The notes below the pieces were generated by a model. That model was not told the origin of the DNA. It saw only the letters and a program-made list of their open reading frames with translations, and ran no database searches. 64,000 bases of DNA from assembly GCF_021568695.1 (NCBI RefSeq), contig NZ_JAKGTI010000002.1, forward strand, positions 558,001 to 622,000, given 5' to 3'. The stretch is from Maritalea mediterranea (lineage in GTDB: Bacteria; Pseudomonadota; Alphaproteobacteria; Rhizobiales; Devosiaceae). Position 1 is the first letter of the stretch. The number at the start of each line of letters is the position of its first letter. The translations under genes were made by a program, and so were the position numbers. Shown here piece by piece: positions 1-8,872 of the stretch.

Positions 1-539
1 ATGTCCCGCGCCCGCTTTTCATGTTCGCTATGAGCATAGGCATGCAAAAAGCCGATGGCCACTGCTTCAACTTGCGCGGCACACAATTCAACACAGATAT
101 TGACCAGTTCGTCTTCATCGAGCGCCGCCAACACATCGCCATCTTGTGCCAACCGTTCGGTTACCCCGAAACGTATTGTGGCAGGCACAATGGCAGGCGG
201 CATATCAATCATCAAATCATAATGATCAAAGCGCTTTTCGTAGCCCAGCTCCAACACATCTTCAAAACCTTTGGTGGTGATCAGCGCCGTTTTCGCCACT
301 TTGCGTTCAATCAGCGCGTTTGTCGCCAAGGTGGTGCCATGCACAAAGACGTCAATATCGGCGGGATCGACCTGTGCCTCTTCCAGCACCACGCGCACAC
401 CATCCAACAGGCCCAATTCAGGATTTTGCACATTGGTCAGCACTTTGGCGCTATGGCGCACATCGCCCAACTCCAGCACCACATCCGTAAAGGTGCCGCC
501 AATATCTACCGCCAGTCGGACAGATTTATCGCCTCGCAT
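1..539 (-). CDS. Hydantoinase A / oxoprolinase family protein, N-terminal part (cut by window edge)
   Basis: The first 179 residues of a protein read on the minus strand that continues past the left edge. The start MRGDKSVRLAVDIGGTFTDV carries the ASKHA-type phosphate-binding motif DIGGTFTD typical of ATP-dependent hydantoinase/5-oxoprolinase A subunits, followed by the family's HGTT(L/T)ATNALIER motif at about residues 62-73. These enzymes hydrolyse a cyclic amide (lactam or hydantoin) with ATP and usually work with a B subunit, which would lie outside the window. The start is supported by an AGGAGGA ribosome site about ten bases upstream. It is divergent from the kynureninase gene, with about 280 bases between, so they may share regulation. 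The exact substrate cannot be told from this fragment. Confidence 0.88.
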   Translation of the reverse strand, partial: MRGDKSVRLAVDIGGTFTDVVLELGDVRHSAKVLTNVQNPELGLLDGVRVVLEEAQVDPADIDVFVHGTTLATNALIERKVAKTALITTKGFEDVLELGYEKRFDHYDLMIDMPPAIVPATIRFGVTERLAQDGDVLAALDEDELVNICVELCAAQVEAVAIGFLHAYAHSEHEKRARD

Positions 540-821
540 ATGCGCCTCTTCCTCCTGAGCAGCCGCAATTCAAGCCGCCACTCACCCTGCTCGTTCAGTA
601 TATTTCATATTTGAAAGATTTTGCAATTGCAACCGCAAAATTGGTGAATTGACGTTACTCACATTCATATGCGACAATCTGTCAATGTATAACATATTGA
701 AATAAAGAGTTATTTTCAAATTCTTTGTATTTTATGTTTAAAATTCTTTGCTCCATATGTGAAATTAAGTTGACAGCTTATTTCAAGTATGAAACTTTTT
801 TGGGCAATGGGGAGAGATGGA

Positions 822-2060
822 ATGCAAGATTTGTCTGAATTGACACAACGCGCATCAGAATTGGACAACAAAGATCCAATCGCGCAAATTGTTGAAGAAT
901 ATGAGCAGGCCGAGGGCTGGATATTCTTTGACTCAAATTCTGTCGGCCCCGTACCCAAAACGGCCCGAAATGCTGCCAATGCGTTAATTGATGATTGGAT
1001 CGCCCTGCGTCGGCGCGGGTGGGCCGAGCGCGACTGGGTCGACATGCCCGCCATTCTCGGTGACCAATTGTCGCCCATGATTGGCGCAGACAAAGGCACA
1101 ACGGTCGTTTGCGACAACACCACCATCAATCTATATAAAGCGATCGGCCACGCCCTTGCGATCAATCAGGACCGCACCATCATCCTGACGCAAAGGGACA
1201 ATTTCCCCACCGACATTCATGTGGTGCAAGGCTTTGAGCGTGCCAATCCAAACCTTGAAGTGCGCTATGTGGAAACCGAAGAAGAGGCACTTGCCGCACT
1301 TTCGGATAACGTAGCAGTGTGCACCTTTAGTCATGTGGGTTATAAGTCAGGCCAACGCTGGAACATGGATAAGTTCAACAAAGCGGCGCAGGCGCTTGGC
1401 GTCCTTACAGTGTGGGACGTGTCCCATTCCGCAGGTGCGGTACCCGTATTGGCACGCGAAAGCAATGCAGATTACATTGTGGGCTGCGGCTATAAATATC
1501 TCAGCACTGGCCCCGGCGGCCCGGCCTTTATTTATGTGCGGCCAGACCTGAGCGAAAAAGCCTGGCCGCCTGTTTGTGGCTGGATGGGACATGCTGATAT
1601 TTACGCTTTTTCGGGCGATTATGAGCCCCATGGCAGCATCAAACGTTTCATATCTGGAACGCCGATGGTGGGCGCCAATCAAATCGCCCATTGTGCTGCC
1701 CAGATTTATCAAAAATATGCCCCCAAAGACATTTGGGCGCGACATGAAAGCCTGAGCAATTTCTTTATCGAGGCGCTGCAAAAATCCTGCGGTGAACTTG
1801 GTGTCGAAATTGCCTCACCATTAGATTATGATCAACGGGGCGGTCATGTGACCTTTAAAGCCCCCGGCGCAGGCCATGTGGTGGAAGCGTTGATTGACGC
1901 GAAAGTCGTCTCATCATTCCGCAAGCCCGACGCCATTCGATTTGGTTTGAGCCCGGTCTCACTTACCCATGCGCAAATCGCGGAGGCGGTAGGTCGGCTT
2001 CAAAAAATCCTCAAAGAGGAGATCTGGCGGGATCCGAAATACGCAAATGTCTCCGTATAG
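822..2060 (+). CDS. kynU: Kynureninase-like PLP-dependent hydrolase
   Basis: A 412-residue class V aminotransferase-fold enzyme resembling kynureninase, which cleaves kynurenine to anthranilate and alanine. Visible family features are FDSNSVGPVP near the N-terminus (kynureninases have a D-G/S-NSLG motif), the PLP aspartate in VWDVSHSAGA, and the Schiff-base lysine in GCGYKYLSTGPGG at about K225. Length is close to the usual 400-425. I chose the ATG at 822 because GGGGAGAGA lies just upstream; an in-frame ATG at 789 would add 11 residues but has no ribosome site. It opens a run of same-strand genes (ABC importer, then indolepyruvate oxidoreductase). A kynureninase homologue acting on another 2-aminophenyl-oxo acid is equally possible. 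Confidence 0.82.
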   Translation: MQDLSELTQRASELDNKDPIAQIVEEYEQAEGWIFFDSNSVGPVPKTARNAANALIDDWIALRRRGWAERDWVDMPAILGDQLSPMIGADKGTTVVCDNTTINLYKAIGHALAINQDRTIILTQRDNFPTDIHVVQGFERANPNLEVRYVETEEEALAALSDNVAVCTFSHVGYKSGQRWNMDKFNKAAQALGVLTVWDVSHSAGAVPVLARESNADYIVGCGYKYLSTGPGGPAFIYVRPDLSEKAWPPVCGWMGHADIYAFSGDYEPHGSIKRFISGTPMVGANQIAHCAAQIYQKYAPKDIWARHESLSNFFIEALQKSCGELGVEIASPLDYDQRGGHVTFKAPGAGHVVEALIDAKVVSSFRKPDAIRFGLSPVSLTHAQIAEAVGRLQKILKEEIWRDPKYANVSV

Positions 2061-2129
2061 CTAGCGTGCCGCGCAATAAAAAGAACAAAGCGCACAGGTT
2101 AGAGGAGAGCATCAAAAGGGAGAAGAACA

Positions 2130-3338
2130 TTGAAAAAACCAATTTTGGCCGTTGCTTTATCGGCTCTACTTGCAGCTCAGGCAGGCTTTGCCGCGGCTGA
2201 AGACGTAAAAGTTGGCACCATTATGGGCATCACAGGCCCGCTGGCTAACTTTATTCCACCTATTCTGAACGCAGCCAAACTGGCCGAGGCTGATGTGAAT
2301 GCAGGCGGCGGCATTTTAGGCGGGGGCAAATTTGAACTGGTCGTTGCTGACGGTCAGGCTGCCGCCCAACCCTCCGTGGATGCGGCCACCAAGCTGGTGA
2401 ACCTTGAAAATGTGGCGGCCGTGATGGGAGCCCTCTCTTCGGGTGCGACCATCGCAGCAGCCAACGCGGTGACCATTCCAAATGGCGTACTGCAAGTTTC
2501 ACCAACCGCCACCTCACCTGCCATGACAGATATGGATGACGGCGATTTCCTTTATCGCATCGTCCCCAGCGACAACTATCAGGGCGAAGTTCTCGCCAAG
2601 ATTGTGCTGGACGAAGGCATCGACCGCGTCGCGGTGGCCTATGTGAACAATGACTATGGCGTGGGCATTGCCGGCACCTTCAAAGAAAACTTTGAAAAGC
2701 TGGGCGGCACCATCACCGGTTATGAAAAGCACGAAGATAAGAAAAACTCTTATCGCGGTGAATTGGCCACCCTAGCCAATGGCGATCCACAAGCACTCGT
2801 TTTGATTGCCTATGCGGGCGGCAGTGGCGCGAAAATCGTCAAGCAGTCGCTTGAAGCTGGCCTGTTTGACCGTTTTATCGGCACAGATGGTCTGCGCGAT
2901 GATCTGTTGATCGAACAAGTGGGTGCAGAAGCTTTGGCCACCTCCTTCTTCTCTGCACCAACGTCACCGGCTGAAAACCCTGCGGGCGAAGCACTGCACA
3001 AGCGTTTTGATGAGGTGTATGGCGAAGGCTCCGACAAGCCATTTGTTGACCAATCCTATGACGCCACCATGCTGATCGCTTTGGCGATTGAAAAAGCAGG
3101 CTCCACCGACCGTACCGCCATTAAAGACGCGTTGCGCTTTGTGGCCAACGCGCCGGGCGAAATCGTAGGCCCAGGCGAATGGGAAAAAGCTGTGAAGCTT
3201 TTGGCTGAAGGCAAAGACATCAACTATGAAGGCGCCGCGGGCAGCCATGAATTTGACGAAAATGGCGACGTTGCCGGCTTTATCGGCAAATTCGTAGTGG
3301 ATGGCGACAGCTACAAGCAAGTCGCAATCTTTGAATAG
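2130..3338 (+). CDS. ABC importer substrate-binding protein, branched-chain/hydrophobic amino acid type
   Basis: A 402-residue periplasmic binding protein of the Leu/Ile/Val (Peripla_BP_6) class. It has a Sec signal peptide of about 24 residues (MKK, hydrophobic core, then FAAA before EDVKVG), and the usual opening VGTIMGITGPLANF. The start is a TTG preceded by AGGGAGAAG; no ATG fits the signal peptide. Such proteins deliver amino acids, or often aromatic acids, to a LivHMGF-type permease, and the four matching genes follow directly. The substrate is not readable from sequence; the context (kynureninase, indolepyruvate oxidoreductase) suggests an aromatic or indolic compound. A strong hairpin follows the stop codon. 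Confidence 0.9.
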   Translation: MKKPILAVALSALLAAQAGFAAAEDVKVGTIMGITGPLANFIPPILNAAKLAEADVNAGGGILGGGKFELVVADGQAAAQPSVDAATKLVNLENVAAVMGALSSGATIAAANAVTIPNGVLQVSPTATSPAMTDMDDGDFLYRIVPSDNYQGEVLAKIVLDEGIDRVAVAYVNNDYGVGIAGTFKENFEKLGGTITGYEKHEDKKNSYRGELATLANGDPQALVLIAYAGGSGAKIVKQSLEAGLFDRFIGTDGLRDDLLIEQVGAEALATSFFSAPTSPAENPAGEALHKRFDEVYGEGSDKPFVDQSYDATMLIALAIEKAGSTDRTAIKDALRFVANAPGEIVGPGEWEKAVKLLAEGKDINYEGAAGSHEFDENGDVAGFIGKFVVDGDSYKQVAIFE

Positions 3339-3350
3339 TCAAACGCTTTG

Positions 3351-3379
3351 GTGCTCGCGGCCCCCTCTGCCGCGAGCAC
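3351..3379 (+). other. Intercistronic hairpin after the binding-protein gene
   Basis: Perfect 10-bp inverted repeat GTGCTCGCGG / CCGCGAGCAC with a 9-base loop and no T-run. It lies between the binding-protein gene and the ATPase gene. Such hairpins commonly protect the upstream mRNA from 3' decay and raise binding-protein expression over the permease genes; that role is inferred. Confidence 0.6.
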
Positions 3380-3399
3380 ACTAAGGTCAGGACAACTCC

Positions 3400-4173
3400 A
3401 TGATCGCTTTTGAAAATATCACCATGCGCTTTGGCGGCGTTGCCGCGGTTGATCGCTGCAGCTTTGAAATCCCAACGGGCAAAATCACCGGCTTGATCGG
3501 CCCCAATGGCGCAGGCAAAACCACCGCCTTCAACGTCATTGCCGGGCATTTGCGCCCCACCTCCGGTCGCGTGTTGCTGGAAGGCGAAGACATCACCTCC
3601 CTGCCCGCCCACAAGCGCCAAGCCAAGGGCATTGCCCGCACCTTTCAACTGGCCCATGAATTTCACCGCATGACTGTGGTGGAAAATCTGATGGTGGCCG
3701 CGAAAAACGAGCTGGGCGAAAACATGCTCAACGCCATTTTCCGCCCCGGCCAGTGCAAGATGCAGGAACAAGCTGCTTACGACCGCGCCATGGAAACCCT
3801 GCGCTTTTTGGAAATTGAACAGCTGAAGGACCAGTTGGCGGGCGATTTGTCCGGCGGTCAGAAAAAGCTGCTGGAACTGGGTCGTGCGCTGATGCAGCAC
3901 CCCAAAATCATTCTGCTCGACGAAATCGGCGCGGGTGTCAACCGTACCCTATTGGGCAAAATCGCGGAAAAAATCATCCAGCTCAACAAGGAGCAAGGCT
4001 ACACCATCTGCCTGATTGAGCATGATTTGGACTATGTATCCCGCCTTTGCGACACCGTGATTGTGATGGCGCAAGGCACCCTGCTGACCACCGGCCCGGT
4101 GGAAGAAGTCAGCCGCGATGAACGCGTAATCGAAGCCTATTTTGGCGGCGGCAAATATCAGGAAGCCATATGA
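3400..4173 (+). CDS. ABC importer ATPase, LivG type
   Basis: A 257-residue cytoplasmic ATPase of the LivG group. Walker A GPNGAGKT is at residues 34-41, the signature LSGGQKK at about 150-156, and Walker B IILLDE follows. The H-loop lies in CLIEHDLDYV, a typical LivG stretch. The residue after the Walker B glutamate is isoleucine (LLDEIGAGV) where most homologues have proline; it does not affect a catalytic residue. The stop overlaps the start of the next ATPase gene by four bases, indicating translational coupling. It should pair with the LivF-type ATPase to energise the two permeases downstream. Confidence 0.93.
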   Translation: MIAFENITMRFGGVAAVDRCSFEIPTGKITGLIGPNGAGKTTAFNVIAGHLRPTSGRVLLEGEDITSLPAHKRQAKGIARTFQLAHEFHRMTVVENLMVAAKNELGENMLNAIFRPGQCKMQEQAAYDRAMETLRFLEIEQLKDQLAGDLSGGQKKLLELGRALMQHPKIILLDEIGAGVNRTLLGKIAEKIIQLNKEQGYTICLIEHDLDYVSRLCDTVIVMAQGTLLTTGPVEEVSRDERVIEAYFGGGKYQEAI

Positions 4174-4895
4174 GTTATAAAATTCTTGATGTGCAAAATT
4201 TGACGGCAGGCTACGGCAAATTGCCGATCATTGAAAACATGCACGCCAAAGTGGATGACGGGCAGATCGTGGTGATTGTCGGCCCCAATGGCGCGGGCAA
4301 ATCTACGCTCCTTAAATCCGTTTTTGGCCTCAACAGCCGCATGTCCGGCGACATCGTGTTCGAAAGTCAGTCCATTTTTGACGCCAAAACGTCTGAACTG
4401 GTGCCTATGGGTATTTCGGCTGTGCCGCAATCCCACAATGTGTTCCCCACCCTTACAGTGGAAGAGAACCTCGATGTGGGCACCTTTGCCGCGCCCCCAA
4501 AAGACAAGACAGCGACCAAGGCCAAAATCCTGCAACTGTTCCCAGACCTAAAGGACAAGTTGCGCCAACAAGCAGGCGAACTCTCCGGCGGACAACGACA
4601 AATGGTGGCCGTGGGCCGCGCCTTGATGAGCGATCCAAGATTGATCCTGTTAGACGAACCCACCGCAGGCCTGTCACCTGCCTATCTCGAGGTGATTTTT
4701 GACCTGCTTCTTCAGGTGCGCGACAGCGGCGTGTCGATTTTGATGGTGGAGCAAAATGCCAAACAGGCCCTGCGCATTGCGGATTATGCCTATGTGTTGG
4801 TCAATGGCAAAAACGCCTATGAGGGCACAGGCGCTGAGCTGCTGGAAAATGACGAAGTGCGCAAATCATTCTTAGGTGGAGGGGCGCCAAAATGA
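4170..4895 (+). CDS. ABC importer ATPase, LivF type
   Basis: A 241-residue ATPase of the LivF group: Walker A GPNGAGKS at residues 39-46, signature ELSGGQRQM, Walker B LILLDEPTAGLSP, and the LivF-style VEQNAKQAL near the C-terminus. It overlaps the preceding ATPase and the following permease by four bases each, so the importer genes form one tightly coupled operon. It provides the second nucleotide-binding subunit of the importer. Confidence 0.94.
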   Translation: MSYKILDVQNLTAGYGKLPIIENMHAKVDDGQIVVIVGPNGAGKSTLLKSVFGLNSRMSGDIVFESQSIFDAKTSELVPMGISAVPQSHNVFPTLTVEENLDVGTFAAPPKDKTATKAKILQLFPDLKDKLRQQAGELSGGQRQMVAVGRALMSDPRLILLDEPTAGLSPAYLEVIFDLLLQVRDSGVSILMVEQNAKQALRIADYAYVLVNGKNAYEGTGAELLENDEVRKSFLGGGAPK

Positions 4896-5779
4896 TGGAT
4901 TTTATCAATTTCTATTTGGTCCCCGGCATCACACTTGGCGCCATCTACGCGCTGGGCGCGGTTGGCGTATCCATGATTTTCGGCATTTTGCGCTTTGCCC
5001 ATTTTGCCCATGGCGACTTGATGACCGTGGGGGCCTATTTCGCGCTTTCCGCCGTTTGGCTACTCGGCATTCCTGCCCTTGCTGCCATCCCGATTGCGGT
5101 TGCTCTCACCTGCCTTGTGGCCCTGTTTGCAGACCGTGCTTTCTATAAGCCCCTGCGGCAATTGCCCACGATCTACACGGTGATCGCCTCGTTCGGCGTG
5201 GCGCTGATCTTCCGCTCTGTGGTGCAGCTTTTTTGGGGCACCGAAAGCCAGGTCTATTCCGTCGGGTTCCAAAAGCCGATCGTGCTGTTTGATAGCTTGC
5301 GCATCGCCACGCGCCATATTCAAATCATTCTCGCCACTGCTGGCATCACGCTGGTTTTGCACTGGTTCTTGCACCATACGCAAATGGGCAAAACCATGCG
5401 CGCCGTGTCAGACGATCCAGCCTTGGCCAGCGTGGCCGGGCTTGATCCGGAAAAAACTATCCGCTGGACATGGATTATCGGCGCGGGCCTTGCCGCGATT
5501 GCCGGGGTTTTTGTCGGCCTCGATACCGACGTGCACACCATGATGGGGTGGAACCTGCTGCTACCCATGTTCGCCGCGGCTTTGCTGGGCGGCATCGGCA
5601 AGCCGCTGGGCGCGATTGCAGGTGGCCTGATCATCGGCATTGCGGAAGAAATCTGCACCTATCCCTTCTTCGGCGAGAGTCTGATTTCACCCAGCTATAA
5701 AAGCGCCATCGCTTTTGTGATCATGTTGCTGATCCTGATTTTCCGCCCACGCGGCTTGTTTAAAGGGAGGCTCCTCTAA
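4892..5779 (+). CDS. ABC importer permease, LivH type
   Basis: A 295-residue integral membrane protein with about eight hydrophobic segments, starting MMDFINFYLVPGITLGAIYAL, with the family motif LRFAHFAHGDLMTVGAY around residues 32-48 and the coupling-helix region TQMGKTMRAVSDDPALASVAGLD. Length and pattern fit LivH. It overlaps the preceding ATPase gene by four bases and the next permease gene by one base (stop and start share a base). Confidence 0.93.
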   Translation: MMDFINFYLVPGITLGAIYALGAVGVSMIFGILRFAHFAHGDLMTVGAYFALSAVWLLGIPALAAIPIAVALTCLVALFADRAFYKPLRQLPTIYTVIASFGVALIFRSVVQLFWGTESQVYSVGFQKPIVLFDSLRIATRHIQIILATAGITLVLHWFLHHTQMGKTMRAVSDDPALASVAGLDPEKTIRWTWIIGAGLAAIAGVFVGLDTDVHTMMGWNLLLPMFAAALLGGIGKPLGAIAGGLIIGIAEEICTYPFFGESLISPSYKSAIAFVIMLLILIFRPRGLFKGRLL

Positions 5780-6732
5780 TGGAACTTAGTGGTATTCTAT
5801 TTTACCTGATCTCCTTTTTGATCATGGGCGGCATCTATTCGGTGATCTGCCTCGCCCTCAATATGCAATGGGGCTTTGGCGGCCTCTTCAATGCAGGCAT
5901 TGCAGGCTTTTACGCGGTGGGCGCCTATTCAGCCGCCATCATCACCTCAGCCAATACCCCAAACCATGTCGGAGGCTTTGACCTGCCGATCGTGGTCGGC
6001 CTTGTGGTGGCGGGCACTCTGTCGGGTATTGTCGGTTGGGCCATCGCCCGCATCTGCGTGCGTTTGAAAGCGGATTATCTGGCCATGGCCTCCATCGGCA
6101 TTGCCGAAATCATTCGCTTGGCTGTGATCAATGAAGAATGGCTCACCAATGGCAGCCTCGGCGTGTCGCGCATTCCACGTCCGCTGGAAGAGTTCTTCAC
6201 CGGGCGCGAGAGCGAAATGGTGTTCTTCGTCTTTGTCTGGATCATTGTCGCCATCACCTTCTGGGTCGCCCATCGCCTTTACAAAAGTCCGTGGGGCCGC
6301 GTCATGCGCGCCATCCGCGACAATGAAGCCGCAGCAGAATCTGTGGGCAAGGATGTGCAATCCTTCCGCACCCAGAGCTTTGTGATCGGCGCAATCTTTA
6401 TGGGCGTCGCAGGCGCTTTGAGTGCCCACTATTTCAAATTCTTCAGCCCGGACGCTACCGAGCCGTTGCTCATCACCTTCCTCGCGTGGGTAATGCTGAT
6501 TGCAGGCGGCAGCGGCAACAATAAAGGCGCTGTTGCAGGGGCATTGATCATTTGGGCCATCTGGTCGATGACCGAAATCATCACCCAGCAATTGCCGCCA
6601 GATTGGGCCACGCGCTCATCCTATATCCGCATGTTGCTGATCGGGCTGTTCCTGCAATTTGTGCTGCAACGCTTCCGCGCCGGGCTGTTCCCGGAGAAAG
6701 CGCCGAAACTGAATGTGAAAAGCCATGGCTGA
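5779..6732 (+). CDS. ABC importer permease, LivM type
   Basis: A 317-residue integral membrane protein, partner of the LivH-type permease. The LivM hallmarks are LNMQWGFGGLFNAGIAGFYAVGAY near the N-terminus and the coupling region SPWGRVMRAIRDNEAAAESVGKD around residue 175. Its end overlaps the oxidoreductase alpha gene by eight bases, which links the importer to that enzyme in one transcript and suggests that the imported compound, or a product of it, feeds the oxidoreductase. Confidence 0.92.
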   Translation: MELSGILFYLISFLIMGGIYSVICLALNMQWGFGGLFNAGIAGFYAVGAYSAAIITSANTPNHVGGFDLPIVVGLVVAGTLSGIVGWAIARICVRLKADYLAMASIGIAEIIRLAVINEEWLTNGSLGVSRIPRPLEEFFTGRESEMVFFVFVWIIVAITFWVAHRLYKSPWGRVMRAIRDNEAAAESVGKDVQSFRTQSFVIGAIFMGVAGALSAHYFKFFSPDATEPLLITFLAWVMLIAGGSGNNKGAVAGALIIWAIWSMTEIITQQLPPDWATRSSYIRMLLIGLFLQFVLQRFRAGLFPEKAPKLNVKSHG

Positions 6733-8869
6733 ACGCAGCTTCGCCAAAGAGGTTGAAAAACTGCGCCTTGGCGATGGTGATACCTTTCGCGGCGAAGGCA
6801 TTTTGGCGATCACCAAAGCCTTGCTGGAAAATGGCGTCGGTTATGTGGGCGGCTATCAAGGCGCCCCCATCAGCCATTTAATGGATGTGTTTGCGGACGC
6901 TGAAGAACTGCTCGGCGAACTCGGCGTGCGTTTCGAAGCCAGCGCCTCAGAAGCCACCGCCGCCGCCATGCTTGCCGCTTCGGTGCATTATCCCATTCGC
7001 GGCGCGGTCACGTTCAAATCCACCGTCGGCACCAATGTGGCCTCCGACGCTTTGGCCAATCTCGCCTCCGGCGGGGTGACAGGCGGTGCGCTGATCATTG
7101 TCGGCGAGGATTATGGCGAAGGCTCTTCCATCATGCAGGAGCGCAGCCATCCCTTTGCGCAAAAAAGTCAAATCTGGCTGCTCGACCCGCGCCCCAATCT
7201 GCCGTCAATTGTTGATGCGGTGGGCCATGGCTTTGCCCTCTCCGAGGCCAGCAACACCCCGGTGATGCTGGAAGTGCGCATTCGCGCCTGTCATGTGCAT
7301 GGGCATTTTGACACCAAGGACAATGTGCCGCCGCCCTTCACCGTGCGCGATGCCCTGGAAAACCCCAAGCGCAAAACCGACCGGATTGTGCTGCCCCCTG
7401 CGTCTTTTCTCCATGAAAAGGAAAAGGTTGAACAGCGTCTGCCCGCTGCCATCGATTATATCCAACAGCACAAGCTCAACGAGCATTTCGGTCCCGACCA
7501 GGGCGATATCGGCATCATCATGCAGGGCGGCATGTATAATAATGTGATGAGGGCTTTGCAGCGCATGGGGCTGGCCGATCTGTACGGCGACAGCAAAGTG
7601 CCGCTTTATGTGATGAATGTCACCTACCCGCTGGTGCCGGACGAAGTGGTGGATTTCTGCGCCGACAAAAAGGCGGTGCTGATGGTGGAAGAAGGCCAAC
7701 CGGCCTGCCTGGAAGAAGCCGTCGCGGCCCTGTTGTTCAAACACAAAATCAACACCGATTTGGCGGGCAAAGGCGTACTGCCGCTGGCCGGTGAGTTGAC
7801 GGGTCAAGTGATGTTAGATGGCTTGCGCAGCTTTATCACCAGCCACGCCCCGCATCTGGCCACTGATCAAGACCGCGCGCCAAACGAGCCACAACTTCTG
7901 CCGCAGCCGGAACTGGACGATACGGTGCCTGCACGCCCTCCCGGCTTTTGCACCGGCTGTCCCGAGCGTCCGATTTTCGCGGCCACCAAGCTGGTGGAAG
8001 AAGAACTCGGCGCGCACCACATTTCATCCGATATTGGCTGCCACCTCTTTTCCATCATGCCGCCGTTCGAAATTGGCGGCACCACCATGGGTTACGGCCT
8101 CGGCCCCGCCTCATCCTCGGCACTCAATGCCAAAGGCGCACGCCGTTCGATCAGCTTTGTCGGCGATGGCGGATTTTGGCACAATGGCCTCACCTCCTCC
8201 ATCGGCAATGCCTCGTTCAATGAGCATGATGGGGTGACGGTAATTGTCGACAATTATTATTCCGCCGCCACTGGCGGGCAGGATATCTTGTCATCCCGCG
8301 CCGAAAACAAATCCCGCAACACCAACAACCCGATCGGCAAAGCTGTCAAAGGCATGGGTGTGAAGTGGGTGCGCGAAATCGACAACACCTATGATGTAGG
8401 CAAAATGCGCGAGACGCTGAAAGAGGCCCTCACCACCGATGAGACGGGTCCAAAGGTCATCGTCGCCTCCTCTGAATGTATGCTCAACCGCCAACGGCGC
8501 GAACGTCCGCTGAAAGCAAAGGCGATTGCCGAAGGGCAAACCATCTCCCAGCCAAAATTCGGCGTCGATGAAGACATCTGCACCGGCGACCATGCCTGTA
8601 TGCGCTTGTCCGGCTGCCCTTCACTCACCGTGAAAAAACTTGATGATCCGCTGCGCGATGATCCGGTTGCTCATATTGATCAATCCTGCGTCGGCTGTGG
8701 CAATTGCGGCGAAGTGGCAGACGCGGCCGTTCTGTGCCCCTCATTTTATAAAGCCGAGCGCATCCATAATCCGGGCAGGGCCCACAAAATCTGGCGCATG
8801 CTCTCCACCAACTTTATGAGCTGGTTGCAGGCGCGGCGCGACCGCAAATCATTGCGTTTTGAGGCGTAA
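6725..8869 (+). CDS. iorA: Indolepyruvate:ferredoxin oxidoreductase alpha subunit (IorA-like)
   Basis: A 714-residue protein of the 2-oxoacid:ferredoxin oxidoreductase family. In order: a pyruvate-oxidoreductase N-terminal domain, a TPP-binding domain with SFVGDGGFWHNGL (about residues 477-489), and a C-terminal iron-sulfur region with a divergent first motif (CTGDHACMRLSGCP, from about C619) and a clear CVGCGNCG second motif (from about C655). Family members convert aryl-pyruvates to aryl-acetyl-CoA with reduction of ferredoxin. The gene overlaps the upstream permease and is three bases from the beta-like gene. Aerobic relatives act on indolepyruvate, phenylpyruvate or related acids; the substrate here is inferred only from context. 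Confidence 0.85.
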   Translation: MAERSFAKEVEKLRLGDGDTFRGEGILAITKALLENGVGYVGGYQGAPISHLMDVFADAEELLGELGVRFEASASEATAAAMLAASVHYPIRGAVTFKSTVGTNVASDALANLASGGVTGGALIIVGEDYGEGSSIMQERSHPFAQKSQIWLLDPRPNLPSIVDAVGHGFALSEASNTPVMLEVRIRACHVHGHFDTKDNVPPPFTVRDALENPKRKTDRIVLPPASFLHEKEKVEQRLPAAIDYIQQHKLNEHFGPDQGDIGIIMQGGMYNNVMRALQRMGLADLYGDSKVPLYVMNVTYPLVPDEVVDFCADKKAVLMVEEGQPACLEEAVAALLFKHKINTDLAGKGVLPLAGELTGQVMLDGLRSFITSHAPHLATDQDRAPNEPQLLPQPELDDTVPARPPGFCTGCPERPIFAATKLVEEELGAHHISSDIGCHLFSIMPPFEIGGTTMGYGLGPASSSALNAKGARRSISFVGDGGFWHNGLTSSIGNASFNEHDGVTVIVDNYYSAATGGQDILSSRAENKSRNTNNPIGKAVKGMGVKWVREIDNTYDVGKMRETLKEALTTDETGPKVIVASSECMLNRQRRERPLKAKAIAEGQTISQPKFGVDEDICTGDHACMRLSGCPSLTVKKLDDPLRDDPVAHIDQSCVGCGNCGEVADAAVLCPSFYKAERIHNPGRAHKIWRMLSTNFMSWLQARRDRKSLRFEA

Positions 8870-8872
8870 ATC

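Noticed and set aside
789-821. Upstream ATG of the kynureninase-like gene
   Set aside because: The 11-codon extension has no ribosome site, while GGGGAGAGA precedes the ATG at 822.
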